A DNA stretch of 64,000 bases from Halorussus limi (GTDB lineage: Archaea > Halobacteriota > Halobacteria > Halobacteriales > Haladaptataceae): NCBI RefSeq assembly GCF_023238205.1, contig NZ_CP096659.1, positions 434,001 through 498,000 on the forward strand, written 5' to 3'. Below the pieces are notes generated by a model. The model worked only from the letters and a program-made list of their open reading frames with translations, was not told the DNA's origin and did no database searches. Positions 9,140 through 17,439 of this stretch are shown here, one piece after another. Numbering within the stretch: the stretch's first letter is position 1; the number at the start of each line of letters is the position of its first letter. The position numbers and the translations under genes were made by a program.

Positions 9140-10396
9140 ATGCCGGACCTGAGTGACCCGTCCGTCCGCGGCCTCGCGTTCGTCCTCGCCGGACTGGTCC
9201 TCCTCGTCGGTGCGTTCGGCGCGAGTTGGGCGCTCGCCCCGGACACCGACGCCGTCTCGGACCGAATCAGTGCCAGCGACACGCTGTTGGTGGGCGTGCA
9301 GGGGCCGGGACCGAACGGGAACGTGACCGCGCTCGACGGCCGCGGCGACGTGCGCTGGAGCCTCGGCGACATCATCAGCTACCAGAGCGTCGAGAAACTC
9401 GACAACGGGTCCGTGCTGGCGTCGTTCGCGGCGGGGGGTTACCGGAACTGCGGGCCGTACGACCCGCCGTGCAAGCGCACCGGGGTCCGCATCGTCGACC
9501 CCGGACCCGAACCGCGCGTCGTCTGGCAGTGGAGCTATCCGGTCCGGACCCGGGAGGACAGCGAGGTCCACGACGCCGAGATGCTCCCGTCGGGGAACGT
9601 CCTCGTCGCCGACATGGAGTTCGAGAGCATCTTCGTGCTGAATCCGAAGACCGGCGAGCGCGTCTGGACGTGGAACGCCAGCCAGCACTACGACGGTCCC
9701 GCGGACCCGACGACGACCGATTGGCTCCACCTCAACGACGTGGACCGCATCGGCGACGGTCGCTACCTCGTCTCGATTCGGAACATGAACCAACTCCTCG
9801 TCGTCGAGCGGGGACGGGGCGTGGTCGAGGTCGTGAACCGGGATGGCGACGCCGACGTGCTGAACAAACAGCACAACCCCCATTGGCTCGGCGACGGGGC
9901 GCTCGTCGTCGCCGACTCCGAGAACCACCGCGTGGTCGAACTCCACCGGAACGACACGACCGGCGAGTGGGAAGTAGCGTGGTCGGTGGCGAAGGTCGGC
10001 GGCATTTCGCTCGACTGGCCGCGGGACGCCGACCGACTCCCCAACGGCAACACGCTGATAACCGATAGCCGGAACAACCGCGTGGTCGAGGTGCGCGAGA
10101 ACGGGAGCCTCGCGGCGAGTTACTCGGTCCCGTCGCTCCCTTACGAGGCCGACCGCCTGCCCCACGGCGAATCGGCGGCGAAGTCGGTGTCGCCTTACGG
10201 CGTCGGTCACACGGCCGACACCGGGCTACTCGACCGCAGGATTCCGGTCCTCTCGACGCTCCTCGCGGGCGCTCGTCACGTCGTCGCGCTTCCCTACTGG
10301 GTGTCGGAGGGCCACCTGCTGGCGGTCGGCGTCGCGCTCGCGCTCTGGATTCGGGGCGGACACCTGCTGGTCCGCGGGCGACGGTCGGGCGAGTAG
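9140..10396 (+). CDS. Arylsulfotransferase-like membrane-anchored beta-propeller protein
   Basis: The 418-residue protein has an N-terminal membrane segment (about 11-33), then repeated blades with N-G-N and E-x-N-x-R motifs such as LPSGNVLVAD, LPNGNTLITDSRNNR and LVVADSENHRVVE, and a second hydrophobic segment near 375-400. The repeats match the ASST/arylsulfotransferase-like propeller group, many members of which are not proven sulfotransferases. The large domain probably lies outside the cell between the two anchors. A GGGAGG Shine-Dalgarno precedes the ATG. Substrate unknown. Confidence 0.7.
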   Translation: MPDLSDPSVRGLAFVLAGLVLLVGAFGASWALAPDTDAVSDRISASDTLLVGVQGPGPNGNVTALDGRGDVRWSLGDIISYQSVEKLDNGSVLASFAAGGYRNCGPYDPPCKRTGVRIVDPGPEPRVVWQWSYPVRTREDSEVHDAEMLPSGNVLVADMEFESIFVLNPKTGERVWTWNASQHYDGPADPTTTDWLHLNDVDRIGDGRYLVSIRNMNQLLVVERGRGVVEVVNRDGDADVLNKQHNPHWLGDGALVVADSENHRVVELHRNDTTGEWEVAWSVAKVGGISLDWPRDADRLPNGNTLITDSRNNRVVEVRENGSLAASYSVPSLPYEADRLPHGESAAKSVSPYGVGHTADTGLLDRRIPVLSTLLAGARHVVALPYWVSEGHLLAVGVALALWIRGGHLLVRGRRSGE

Positions 10397-10438
10397 CCCA
10401 GCGAAACAGTCTTGGCGCTCGCTCTCGGTCGTTCGGAC

Positions 10439-10591
10439 ATGAGCGACTCGGCGGAACCGGGCGACGCCGGCGGGGACGAACGGGGCGGCCGGCCGTGTCC
10501 CATCTGTGAGCAACCGATGTACCACCGCCACTGCAAGTACGTCTGTCCGCAGCACGGCGTCATCATGGACTGCGCCGACACCTTCTACTGA
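10439..10591 (+). CDS. Micro zinc-finger protein (50 residues)
   Basis: This short gene has an acidic Gly-rich N-terminus (about 1-17) and then CPICEQPMYHRHCKYVCPQH followed by a Cys near residue 45. The two cysteine pairs plus histidines form a probable zinc site. It resembles the conserved haloarchaeal micro zinc-finger proteins (HVO_2523-type as I recall the name). Its stop abuts the convergent downstream gene, with one base between neither. No function can be read from the sequence beyond metal binding, though such proteins have been linked to regulation and stress in Haloferax. Confidence 0.75.
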   Translation: MSDSAEPGDAGGDERGGRPCPICEQPMYHRHCKYVCPQHGVIMDCADTFY

Positions 10592-10879
10592 CTACTTCAT
10601 CGTCACCCACGTCAGGAACGCGATGGCGACCAACTGGAGGCCGCGAAGCACCAGCACGGCCTGCTGGACGGTCGGGTCGCCCGAGTAGAGCATCTTCATG
10701 CTGAAGAAGAAGTAGATTGCGACCACGTTCTCGGCGAGCATGACGCTCCCGAACGCGACCAGTCCGAGGAGGAGCGAACTGCGGAACGTCCGGTAGTTGC
10801 GGACCCAGACGGTCGTGAGCAGACCGAGCAGGAGGATGTTCACGACCGCGATTCCGCTGGCGAACTGTATCGTACTCAT
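10592..10879 (-). CDS. Three-TM membrane protein paired with wHTH regulator
   Basis: A 95-residue hydrophobic protein with three predicted membrane helices (about 5-25, 35-58, 74-93). It lies 12 bases downstream of the wHTH gene at 10892-11167 on the same strand and is almost certainly cotranscribed. Similar regulator/small-membrane-protein pairs recur in haloarchaea (the membrane family is, I think, DUF7521). The membrane protein may signal to, or be controlled by, the regulator. That is inference. Confidence 0.7.
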   Translation of the reverse strand: MSTIQFASGIAVVNILLLGLLTTVWVRNYRTFRSSLLLGLVAFGSVMLAENVVAIYFFFSMKMLYSGDPTVQQAVLVLRGLQLVAIAFLTWVTMK

Positions 10880-10891
10880 GTCATGTCCCTC

Positions 10892-11167
10892 TCAGTCGAT
10901 GTGTTCCGTGATTTCCTCGAATGCCTCGCGGTGCTGTTCGAACTGGTCGGTGAGGAAGTAGAGCTTCCCATAGTCGTTGTCGCCCGGTTCGACCACGCCG
11001 TGGTCTTCGAGCATGTCGAGGTGGTGGCGCACCGTCTTGTACTCCACGTCGAGCGCGTCGGCGAGTTGGTTGGCGTTTCGGGGGCGCTCGGAGAGTTCGC
11101 GGATGAGCCGCGCGCGGTTCTCACCGCCGCGGGTCGCCGTGAGCAGGTACCAGAGCGCCTTGTCCAT
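10892..11167 (-). CDS. ArsR-type winged helix-turn-helix regulator
   Basis: A 91-residue single-domain DNA-binding protein. The helix-turn-helix is seen at about 30-57 (NANQLADALDVEYKTVRHHL) followed by the wing GVVEPGDNDYGKLYFLT. This is the typical dimeric ArsR/wHTH layout. There are no cysteines, so metal sensing of the ArsR kind is unlikely. It leads a two-gene operon with a three-helix membrane protein, which suggests control of, or by, a membrane signal. Confidence 0.85.
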   Translation of the reverse strand: MDKALWYLLTATRGGENRARLIRELSERPRNANQLADALDVEYKTVRHHLDMLEDHGVVEPGDNDYGKLYFLTDQFEQHREAFEEITEHID

Positions 11168-11204
11168 CGCGCTGTCCCTCGGTTCTCAGCCACGACCCTT
11201 ATAG

Positions 11205-12743
11205 CTACGGCTCGACGCGCTTCGAGACCCACCCCGTCGCACCGCTCGGGAAGGGCTCGGCGTCTTCTTTCGGTTGGAGCGTCCCCTCGCCGTCCGTCGC
11301 GCGGACGACCACCTCGTGGGGAGCGGTCGCCTCGTAGGTGTACTGCCACTGGCGCCACGCGTCCTCGGCCGGGAGCGGGTCCGAGAGTTCGGCGTCCGTC
11401 CACGAGTCGCCGCCGTCGGTCGAGACTTCGACCCGCTCGATTCCTCGCGTGCCCGCGTAGGCGTGACCGCCGACCTGCATCTCGGTGGTCCCGCCGGACG
11501 AGTCGCCGAGGCGATTCACGGCGTGGAGTTTCGCCACGGTGTTCACCGGGCCGGTTCCGTGCCACCCGCGCTTCTCCCAGTAGCCTTTCGCCTCCTCCTC
11601 CAACACCTCGATTTCGGTGAGCCACTTCACGTTTATCTCGCCCCAGTGGCCGGGAATCAGCGCGCGGACGGGGTGGCCGTGGGCGCGGGGGAGCGGGTCG
11701 CCGTTCATCTCGAAGGCGAGGAAGCCGTCGCGGAGGGCCGACAGCGGGAACTCCTCGAAGTAGTCGTCGGCGGCCCGGAGCATGACACAGCAGTTCCCGC
11801 CCGCGTCGATGCCCGCCTCGTCGAGCAGGTCCATCACGGGAACCCCGGTCCAGAGCGCCGTGTCCATCTTCTTACCGTTCAGACCCTCGCCGACGCACCG
11901 CAGGGTGACGAACCGGTGTTCGACCGAGTCCGTCATCGCCGTTACGTCGTCGTAGTCGAACTCGGCTTCCTCCTCGACAGCACCCGTCACGCTCAGCGTC
12001 CAGTCTTCGCGCTTCGGGGTCGGGTCCACGTTGTTGATGTCCACCTGATAGAACTGCTCGCTGACCAGCGGTTCGATGCCGTCCACGTCGAGGGACTTCT
12101 CCGCTGCCTCGTCGAGCAGCGACCCGACGTCCGCCGATACCTCGCCGTCCGGGTCGGGCACGTCGCCGCCCTCGTCGGACCCGAGGACCGCGCCGACGCC
12201 GCCGACAGCGAACGCGCCAGCGACCGCTCGGAGGACGCGCCGCCGGGCCGACGACGTGGCGGCGCCCGACACGTCCGAATCGGTCCGTTCGCCACCGCCG
12301 ACCGAAGCGAGCGCGACCGTGAGGCCCGCCCCCGCACCGGCCGCGAGCGTGGAAGCGGCCGACCCGGTGAGCGCCAGCGCGACGGCGACGCAGGCCACGG
12401 GCGCGACCGCGAGCGCCGGGACCGCGAACCGGTCGGCGAGCAGGCTTCCGGCCGCGACCGTCGCGGCGAACAGGGCGACGGTCAGCGCGAGCGCCAACAG
12501 GAATCCGAGTTGGCTTCCGAGGTCCCCGAGCGTCTGGATGGACCACGCGACGACCGCGTCGGGCGTCGAGGCGACGACGACCTCGCTTATCGGCGCGGCG
12601 ACGAACGCGGGCGTCCGGCCGACCGCGGCGTACGACCCCGCGACCGCCGCGACGCCCGCCGCGACTGCGGCCGCGGTCGAAGCGAGGCGATTACCGGCGT
12701 CGGGGCGACCGAGCGCGACCCGAGGGTCGCGGCGGTCGGTCAC
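11205..12743 (-). CDS. Membrane-anchored molybdopterin-dependent oxidoreductase (sulfite oxidase/MsrP family)
   Basis: The 512-residue protein has three or four N-terminal membrane helices (about 21-42, 78-100, 105-128, 129-148), then an internal twin-arginine-like segment (ARRRVLRA at 167-173 followed by hydrophobic 174-187), then a sulfite-oxidase-fold domain. The Mo-ligand cysteine is C283 in TLRCVGEGLNG. A C-terminal Mo-co dimerisation-like domain with VEVSTDGGDSW follows. The catalytic domain is probably exported. The start overlaps the stop of the methionine-rich protein gene upstream by four bases, so the two are one operon. Substrate could be sulfite, methionine sulfoxide or another oxyanion. 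Confidence 0.8.
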   Translation of the reverse strand: MTDRRDPRVALGRPDAGNRLASTAAAVAAGVAAVAGSYAAVGRTPAFVAAPISEVVVASTPDAVVAWSIQTLGDLGSQLGFLLALALTVALFAATVAAGSLLADRFAVPALAVAPVACVAVALALTGSAASTLAAGAGAGLTVALASVGGGERTDSDVSGAATSSARRRVLRAVAGAFAVGGVGAVLGSDEGGDVPDPDGEVSADVGSLLDEAAEKSLDVDGIEPLVSEQFYQVDINNVDPTPKREDWTLSVTGAVEEEAEFDYDDVTAMTDSVEHRFVTLRCVGEGLNGKKMDTALWTGVPVMDLLDEAGIDAGGNCCVMLRAADDYFEEFPLSALRDGFLAFEMNGDPLPRAHGHPVRALIPGHWGEINVKWLTEIEVLEEEAKGYWEKRGWHGTGPVNTVAKLHAVNRLGDSSGGTTEMQVGGHAYAGTRGIERVEVSTDGGDSWTDAELSDPLPAEDAWRQWQYTYEATAPHEVVVRATDGEGTLQPKEDAEPFPSGATGWVSKRVEP

Positions 12744-13273
12744 GGTCGCCTCCGCGCGACGTAGAGCGCGCCAATTAGCGCGACAAGTGCCGCGCTGACG
12801 CCGAACCCGGGCGCGAACGCGCTCGACTCGCTGTCGGCGGCGTCGGTGGTGTCGGTCATCGAGTCGCCGCTGGTGCGCTCGCCGGTCGTCTCGGCCATCG
12901 AACCGTCGGCCGCGGAGTCCATCGAGTCGTCACCCATCGACTCGTCCGCGCAGGTCGTCCCCGAGGCCATCGCGTCGGTGGTGGTCTCGCCCATCGTCCC
13001 GTTCATCGATTCGTTGCCCATCGCCGCCGTCGTTTCACTCATCGACTCGTCGTCCATCGTCTCCGTCTCGTTCGCCATTCCCTCCATCGACTCGTTGCCC
13101 ATCGTCTCGCTGGTCGTTTCCCCCATCATCCCCGTCGTCTCGTTCATCGACTCGTCGCCCATCGTCTCGGTAGTCGTCGGGCCGCACTCGGTCGTCGTCT
13201 GCTGTGCCGTAATCGGCGCGACGCAGACCGTGAACACGAGTACCGCCACCGTAATCGGCGTTGCAAAACGCAT
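12740..13273 (-). CDS. Methionine-rich PGF-CTERM-type surface protein
   Basis: Start taken at MRFATPITVAV, which gives a clean signal peptide (1-23) over 177 residues. The mature part is built of short repeats such as GNESM, ETM and DDESM. It holds 17 methionines in about 110 residues, with Thr, Ser, Glu and Asp and almost no basic residues. The C-terminus, APGFGVSAALVALIGALYVA followed by RRR, is a PGF-CTERM/archaeosortase-type anchor. The gene overlaps the molybdoenzyme gene by four bases. Methionine-rich exported proteins bind copper or act as oxidant sinks, and the neighbour could reduce its methionine sulfoxide (inference). Confidence 0.75.
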   Translation of the reverse strand: MRFATPITVAVLVFTVCVAPITAQQTTTECGPTTTETMGDESMNETTGMMGETTSETMGNESMEGMANETETMDDESMSETTAAMGNESMNGTMGETTTDAMASGTTCADESMGDDSMDSAADGSMAETTGERTSGDSMTDTTDAADSESSAFAPGFGVSAALVALIGALYVARRRP

Positions 13274-13435
13274 GGTTCTACCGGCGAGAGCCACCCCAAA
13301 AGGGATTTTTCGAACTCCAGCCCACTTCGCTCCCGGTTCGCTCCAACTCCGTACCAATTTCGTTCCAGATTCGGGCGTGACCGCGATCGGTCCGCGCCGT
13401 CGCGGCCGGGGTTCGAGCGTGCCTTCGCGGCGGGA

Positions 13436-14083
13436 CTACCGCCGGACGCTCACGGCGCGGTAGGCCGGTCCGGCGAGGAGCGCGACCGCCACCGCGCCGC
13501 CCGCGGCGAGGAGTTCCCAGCTAATCGCGGTCAGTCCCGCGGTCGAGAGGCGGTCTACCGACCCGCCGGCCAGCACGGCCGCGGCGGTCCACGGCACCTC
13601 GCCGACCGCGGTCCCGACGACGAACGCGCCGGTCGAGACGCCCGAGAGGCCCGCCGCGGCCGAGACGGGGTCGGAGGGCGCGGGCGCGAGGCGCGAGGCG
13701 ACCATCCCCCGCAGGTCGCCCGTCGCCGCGAAGAACCGCTCGCCGGAGTCGCCGAGACGCGCGACCAGCCCCGACCCCGCGCCGACGTAGCGCGCCGCGA
13801 GGAAGGGCAGGAGCGCGCTCGCGGTCGTGCCCGCCAGCGCGACCGGGAAGCCGACGACGGGTCCGTAGGCGTAGCCGACGAGAACCGCGACGAGCGTGGT
13901 CGGCCACGCGAACAGCGGCCGGACGAGGTAGACGCCCACGAGGAGCGCTCCGAAGACCGCCGGGCGGTCCGTGAGGTCCCGTGCGACTTCGAGGAGGCGG
14001 TCGGGTCCGGCGAGCAGGCTTCCAGCCGCGACGACCGCGAGGAGGGCGAATCCGGCGACCTGACGGCGGGCGAAGTCGGCCAT
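13436..14083 (-). CDS. VTT/TVP38 (DedA-like) membrane protein
   Basis: With the start at MADFARRQVAG the product is 215 residues with five to six membrane helices. The core shows the VTT-type pattern with FAWPTTLVAVLVGYAYGPVVGF (shown here in part; residues about 58-79), a long loop with a RLGDSGERFF segment, and SAAAGLSGVSTGAFVVGT. The family includes lipid scramblases and DedA proteins with roles in membrane homeostasis. A longer reading from 14203 adds a basic tail without membrane character and I reject it. Confidence 0.75.
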   Translation of the reverse strand: MADFARRQVAGFALLAVVAAGSLLAGPDRLLEVARDLTDRPAVFGALLVGVYLVRPLFAWPTTLVAVLVGYAYGPVVGFPVALAGTTASALLPFLAARYVGAGSGLVARLGDSGERFFAATGDLRGMVASRLAPAPSDPVSAAAGLSGVSTGAFVVGTAVGEVPWTAAAVLAGGSVDRLSTAGLTAISWELLAAGGAVAVALLAGPAYRAVSVRR

Positions 14084-14221
14084 CGCCCCGTTGGTTTCCG
14101 TTCGGTCGGTATCCTCTTTTCGGGTCGGTCTCGTCGGGCCGAACCGACCACGGACTACCGCAGAGTGCGCTCTCCGACCGGTCTCGCGCCGGGTCGAAAA
14201 CATCGCGCCACTTACCCGGCG

Positions 14222-14229
14222 GATTTAAG
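14222..14229 (+). promoter_or_regulatory. TATA-like box for leaderless gene at 14254
   Basis: GATTTAAG centred about 28 bases before the ATG of the downstream gene, the spacing expected for a haloarchaeal leaderless transcript. Confidence 0.55.
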
Positions 14230-14253
14230 CCGGGGGGCTAATCATACCTGAGC

Positions 14254-15543
14254 ATGAGCGTTCCCGGAATCGTACAGTCCCGGCTCGACGGCGAACAGGT
14301 CGCGGCGCAGGTCTCCCTCGGCGGCGAGGACGGTCTCTACGTGACTCGAACGCGGACCCTCATCTACCGCGCGGACGGACTCCTGAGCGACGAGTCCGTC
14401 GAGGAGTACCCGCACGACGCCGAACGCATCGAAATCTCCGAAGGACGGCGCAAGTCGGCCATCAGCCTCGACTACGGCATCGACGGCGAGGAGAAGTTCA
14501 AGATACCGAGCAACCGCCTCTACGAGGCGCTCCACCCCGTACTGGCGGGCGTGCTGAACGCCGCGGACGTGACGGGTCCCGACGAGACGGTCAAGCAGAC
14601 CTACCAGTTCAGCGAACTCACGCTGGTCATCACCAGCGAGCGCGTCGTCAAGCACGTCGGCGCGGCGGTCTGGGACGAAGACTACGAGGAGTTCCACTTC
14701 GACGACGTGACCGCCCTCGACGTGGAGGAGGGAAGCGTCTCCTCCCAGATTATCATCGAGAGCGAGGGCCGACCCCAGAGAATCAAGACGCCGAGCGACC
14801 AGACCCGCGAGGTCCGCGAGCGCATCGAGCGCGCGCTACTCTCTCATCACGGCGCGAGTTCCTACGACGAGTTCGCCCGCGCACACGCAGACCCCGAGGA
14901 GCAGGCCGAGGCCGAGGGCGCGGCCGCCGCGGACGACGACGAGGCCGAGCAGGAGGCCGACCCGCTCGCCAGCGGCGGCGTGGACCCCATCGACGCCAAC
15001 CCGCCGGAACTCGACGACGACGGTGCCATCATCGAAGACGAGGCGAGCGTGACGACCGGCGACCGACGCGACGACGAGGTCACCGCGGACGAAGCCAGCG
15101 AGGCCGCCGCTCGCGCCGCGAAGGCGAGTACGTCGGACCAGTCCGCCGCGGGCGCGGACGCCGGTCCCGAGGTAGCGGAGTCGTCCGAGTCGGCCTCGGC
15201 GGACGGCGACGTGGGACAAGGTTTCGAAGAGACGACCGAGAGCGCACAATCGGCGGAACGAACGACCGGCCCCGCCGCTACCGGCACCGCTACGACCGAC
15301 AGCGCCGCAACAGCCGACACCGCCGACGGGAGCGCCGAAACCGCAGACGCGGAGGCCGAAGTCGGCGAATCGAGCGGGTTCGCCGACTCGGGGTTCGAGC
15401 CGGCGAGTTCGGAACTGGAGCGAGACACCACCGAGGAGCAACTGGCGGCGCTGACCGAGGCGGTCCAGCGACAGAACGAACTGCTGGCCGAGCAACAGCA
15501 CACGCTCCAGCAACTCATCGAAGAACTCAGCCGCGGTCGGTAG
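14254..15543 (+). CDS. Haloarchaeal PH-like/coiled-coil protein (DUF7115 type)
   Basis: The 429-residue protein has three parts. Residues 1-195 contain two similar beta-rich stretches with short-PH-like patterns (LYVTRTRTLIYRADG and LTLVITSERVVKHV, each followed by a D-D-V-x-x-L/I-type strand). Residues 200-390 are an acidic Ala/Glu/Asp/Thr-rich linker, probably disordered. Residues 395-427 are a coiled coil rich in Gln, Leu and Glu. I recall this as a haloarchaea-specific family. It may recognise a surface or partner through the PH-like part and oligomerise by the tail. Function unknown. Confidence 0.7.
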   Translation: MSVPGIVQSRLDGEQVAAQVSLGGEDGLYVTRTRTLIYRADGLLSDESVEEYPHDAERIEISEGRRKSAISLDYGIDGEEKFKIPSNRLYEALHPVLAGVLNAADVTGPDETVKQTYQFSELTLVITSERVVKHVGAAVWDEDYEEFHFDDVTALDVEEGSVSSQIIIESEGRPQRIKTPSDQTREVRERIERALLSHHGASSYDEFARAHADPEEQAEAEGAAAADDDEAEQEADPLASGGVDPIDANPPELDDDGAIIEDEASVTTGDRRDDEVTADEASEAAARAAKASTSDQSAAGADAGPEVAESSESASADGDVGQGFEETTESAQSAERTTGPAATGTATTDSAATADTADGSAETADAEAEVGESSGFADSGFEPASSELERDTTEEQLAALTEAVQRQNELLAEQQHTLQQLIEELSRGR

Positions 15544-15589
15544 TCGACTCCTCTCGCCGACTGATTCGACGCGTCGCCGTCAGACCGGG

Positions 15590-15985
15590 TCAGTCTCGTC
15601 CGGTGACTTTTCGGATGCACTCCGGGCCGAACGCGCCGTGTTCCCCCGCGTCGAGTTTTATGAAGTGGCCCGTAGAGATGCCCGCGCCGCACCGCCGACA
15701 GGAGAAATCGCCCTCCTTCGTGACGACTTCACTCTGGAAGCTGACGTAGCCGCCGCCAGTCGTCTGGACGATGCCGTCCTCGCGTTCGATGACGCCGCGC
15801 TTCTCGGCCTCGTCCAGAATCTTCCGGGTCGTGGCGGGGTGAGTGGTGACGGTCTCGATGCGGTCCACGGCCTCCGCGACCGAGAGTTCGGGGTCCTCGA
15901 GTTTCGAGAGGAGTTCCACGCCGACCTCCACGGGGTCGGCGTCGTCCGCGGGACCGTCGCTCGCCGGTTCCTCGTCGTCGGCCAT
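15590..15985 (-). CDS. Small wHTH-like protein with C-terminal zinc motif (DUF5830 type)
   Basis: A 131-residue protein with an acidic start, a helical winged-helix-like core (about 20-80) and a C-terminal zinc site CRRCG about 98-102 with FGPECIRKV near 122-130. The ATG at 15985 is preferred over an in-frame GTG three bases upstream, because a TATA-like element (minus strand, near 16007-16014) sits about 26 bases before it. The mix of DNA-binding fold and zinc site suggests a regulator. The family name is from memory. Confidence 0.65.
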   Translation of the reverse strand: MADDEEPASDGPADDADPVEVGVELLSKLEDPELSVAEAVDRIETVTTHPATTRKILDEAEKRGVIEREDGIVQTTGGGYVSFQSEVVTKEGDFSCRRCGAGISTGHFIKLDAGEHGAFGPECIRKVTGRD

Positions 15986-16304
15986 CACTCCGGATTCTCC
16001 CGCGAATCGGATTAAAGCTTGCGCGAGACCCGGCGACTCGCGCGCTTCGCCTGTACTCGGAGTGAGTTCGACTCCGATGCGTACGAGCGTCTGCGAGAGC
16101 AGAGGCTCGAAAGTCGCGGTTTGTCTTCTGGCGTCTGCGCGAGGGGAAGTAACTACAGGTCGATTCGCTGCCGCCGAACCGGAACAGTTCCACGCGAAAC
16201 AGTAAGCACGTCAACTTCTCCGCCCCGAAATCACCGTGCCTCGGAGTCCCGAACCGAGAGAAGATGAGAACTTTAAAGAGTAGCACCCCCCTACGGAGAA
16301 CTGA
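15986..16304. other. Intergenic region before tRNA-Met
   Basis: It holds the TATA-like box of the minus-strand gene near 16007-16014 and the tRNA-Met promoter near 16271. The middle has several stop-broken frames and no convincing gene or stable RNA that I can see. Confidence 0.5.
16271..16278 (+). promoter_or_regulatory. TATA box of tRNA-Met
   Basis: CTTTAAAG, a near-ideal archaeal TATA element, is centred about 30 bases before the first base of the tRNA, consistent with transcription starting close to the mature 5' end. Confidence 0.65.
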
Positions 16305-16454
16305 GCCCGGGTGGCTTAGCTGGACATAGCGCCGCACTCATAGGGTTACTGAGATTCGGTGCTCAGGCCTTGGAAGCCTCCCATGCCCGAGAGGCCCGCC
16401 GAGCCTCGTACCTGGGTCATGCGGAGATCGAGGGTTCGGAGCCCTCCCCGGGCA
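16305..16454 (+). tRNA. Elongator tRNA-Met (CAT) with a 76-base intron
   Basis: Exon 1 is 16305-16342 and exon 2 is 16419-16454. Joined, they give acceptor GCCCGGG/CCCGGGC with discriminator A, anticodon stem CCGCA/TGCGG and loop CTCATAA, so anticodon CAT. The 76-base intron (16343-16418) lies between positions 37 and 38, the usual archaeal site. Splicing by the bulge-helix-bulge endonuclease is expected. Elongator tRNA-Met of haloarchaea is known to carry an intron of about this size. The intron itself can form a stem from CTTGGAAGCC and nearby bases. Confidence 0.93.
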
Positions 16455-16751
16455 TCTCCCGAAGCTTTTGATGGCGGAGTAATCTGGTGACAGAGCAACG
16501 CGACCATTCTCCACGCCCCGACGACACCCCCTCAGTAGCCGAAAGCGTCCTGCGTTAACTGGCAGTCGTCGGCTACTTGACCTCGAGATATTCCGGATGA
16601 CACTCCTGGGTGACGAGAAGTACACAGAGAACCGTTCTTTGTAGGTATCTCATTATGTTCTACTGATAAACGCGGTATATTTCTTGTGGGTATTCTTACA
16701 CTCCTGCAATGCCCCCATCCGTTCACATTCGCCCCCGCCAGAAGCTGTAAT

Positions 16752-17009
16752 ATGGCTGACGAGTTTATCAAAGGACTCGGTGTTGCCACCGTCGGTGGTC
16801 TCGGTTCGATGGTTATCGCAGGCTGGTACAACACGCCAACGTTCGCAGCGAGACAGGAACCACAGCTGCTCGCTCCGGATCCAACGAACGTTGGAGCCTA
16901 TGGACAGTTTGCGCTCGTACTGAAAGACGCGCTTTTTTGGTTTGCTCTAGTCGGTGTGCTCGTGTTTTGGGTTATCGTCCCGGCAGTTCATCAACTTCGG
17001 AGTTCGTAG
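16752..17009 (+). CDS. Small membrane protein, unknown function
   Basis: From MADEFIKG the product is 85 residues with a first hydrophobic stretch (about 8-26) and a second strong helix (about 58-78). No family recognised. A TATA-like GTATATTT at about 16674-16681 lies upstream. Base composition here is poorer in GC than in the housekeeping genes, and the gene follows tRNA-Met directly, so it may belong to an accessory insertion. A GTG at 16686 would add 22 residues. Confidence 0.55.
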   Translation: MADEFIKGLGVATVGGLGSMVIAGWYNTPTFAARQEPQLLAPDPTNVGAYGQFALVLKDALFWFALVGVLVFWVIVPAVHQLRSS

Positions 17010-17439
17010 GGAAATCCGTGGGTACCGAAGGTGGGGAAACGGAGGTAATCCCGTCTCTAACTAACTCTGCAGAAAGAAACAGACCCTTCTACGTAACATC
17101 TCATTCTTTTAGGTGAAAGACGACCGATAACTGCGAAAGCTCTAGACCCCCCGTGCGAGGTTCGACTTGGCGCACGTTCTCTATAACTACGAATAAGGAC
17201 CGGCAGCGTTGCGAAAAGTGTGGTGTCCTTCCTCCGGTCGAACTCGGAAACGAGAGGATGTCGAACCTGTCACCGCCGACAGCAACGAAGGTCATCGACG
17301 ACCTCCAATCGCGGTTGGGTTCGGTGAGCGATTCCGCTTATTTCGCTCGACTCGGGTAGCACTTCGCCACTGGTCTACTTTCTATCTAGAACCTTTCGAG
17401 ACCAATATGCTTTTCCGAATCACGGAAATCCTGGCTGTT
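17010..17439. other. 430-base region without a clear gene
   Basis: Short ORFs occur on both strands here, including one with a CxxC pair near 17210-17225, but none has a recognisable family, a good ribosome site or good codon use. It may be decayed coding sequence. Nothing stronger can be said. Confidence 0.4.

Noticed and set aside
17153-17359. Short ORF with a CxxC pair
   Set aside because: Only two cysteines, no partner ligands, and no conserved context, so it is probably decayed or chance.
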